NCBI GenBank assembly: GCA_026706505.1
Contig: JAPOYQ010000287.1
Location: 1 to 6,463, forward strand
Origin: Gemmatimonadota bacterium
GTDB taxonomy: Bacteria; Latescibacterota; UBA2968; UBA8231
DNA: 6,463 bases
Direction: 5' to 3'
Part shown: in pieces, positions 6,275 through 6,463 of the stretch
How positions within the stretch are numbered: the first letter of the stretch is position 1
Layout of the letters: every line of letters starts with the position of its first letter
Position numbers and translations under genes: made by a program
Notes under the pieces: model-generated
The model's database searches: none
The model's input: only the letters and a program-made list of their open reading frames with translations
Told to the model about the DNA's origin: nothing

Positions 6275-6463
6275 ATGGGGCTTAGGGCACTGATCCTGCT
6301 AGGGCTAGTCGCCTGCGGCAAAGACGCAGGCGTACCCCCTGCCCCTCCGCCTGCCCCAACCCCCTACGAACTGGTCGTGCCGGCGGGATTTCCCGCGCCG
6401 GAAATCCCACCGGACAATCCCCTAACCATCGAGGGCATCGCCCTCGGCGAGCGGCTCTTTGCC
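6275..6463 (+). CDS. MbnH-like di-heme peroxidase-family lipoprotein, N-terminal part (3' end outside window)
   Basis: Only 63 residues are inside the window. They begin with a lipoprotein signal peptide, MGLRALILLGLVACGK, with lipobox LVAC and likely lipidated C14. A proline-rich linker (20-30) follows. Residues 36-63, PAGFPAPEIPPDNPLTIEGIALGERLF, match the start of the di-heme cytochrome c peroxidase/MbnH family, whose members continue with a short segment and the first CxxCH heme-binding motif. That motif must lie just past the right edge, so heme binding is not seen directly. The start at 6275 is supported by GAGGA (6263-6267) with a seven-base spacer, and it is three bases after the MbnP-like stop. 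The pairing points to MbnH, which oxidises a tryptophan of MbnP through a bis-Fe(IV) state, rather than a general hydrogen-peroxide-reducing CcpA or a MauG enzyme. Confidence 0.8.
   Translation, partial: MGLRALILLGLVACGKDAGVPPAPPPAPTPYELVVPAGFPAPEIPPDNPLTIEGIALGERLFA

Noticed and set aside
1..6463. CRISPR array, tRNA/rRNA gene, insertion sequence or prophage part
   Set aside because: No regularly spaced repeats, tRNA-like cloverleaf, transposase or phage genes were seen on either strand; the window is ordinary operon-packed coding DNA.

Overview
The window is a GC-rich bacterial fragment with very tight gene packing, and no gene-free stretch reaches 300 bases. The organism is probably diderm (Gram-negative): there is a MacB-type permease, two predicted lipoproteins, a protein with a Sec signal peptide and a sensor kinase with a periplasmic domain. 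The MbnP-like protein resembles forms I associate with Bacteroidota, but the base composition and the NtrC-type two-component genes fit GC-rich phyla such as Deltaproteobacteria-type lineages, Gemmatimonadota or Latescibacterota equally well. I cannot assign a taxon from the sequence alone.

Layout, left to right. Positions 1-807 (+) are the C-terminal part of a MacB/FtsX-type ABC transporter permease, followed by a strong hairpin at 806-836. Positions 895-1083 (+) encode a 62-residue Cro/C1-like regulator, and 1135-1491 (+) encode a complete pyruvoyl S-adenosylmethionine decarboxylase (SpeD). Three genes on the minus strand then converge on speD. In transcription order they are a membrane histidine kinase (5353-3863), a sigma54-dependent NtrC-type response regulator (3878-2424, overlapping the kinase by 16 bases) and a secreted coiled-coil protein of unknown function (2421-1534, two bases after the regulator). 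From a 117-base divergent region, two plus-strand genes read the other way: an MbnP-like lipoprotein (5471-6271) and, three bases later, the start of an MbnH-like di-heme peroxidase-family lipoprotein (6275 to the window edge).

How the genes may work together. MbnP and MbnH are known partners: MbnH oxidises a tryptophan of MbnP to kynurenine, and this creates a copper site in MbnP. Here the pair sits head to head with a kinase-regulator-periplasmic protein operon. That arrangement recalls ZraS-ZraR-ZraP, an envelope metal/stress system with a sigma54 activator and a periplasmic accessory protein. A copper- or redox-linked envelope response is therefore a reasonable hypothesis. No sigma54 promoter (GG-N10-GC) is visible in the divergent region, so direct control of the pair by this regulator is not shown. 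The most distinctive details are a GAFTSA variant of the sigma54-contact motif GAFTGA, an exact-heptad 21-base tandem duplication in the regulator's linker helix, and the unrecognised secreted coiled-coil protein.
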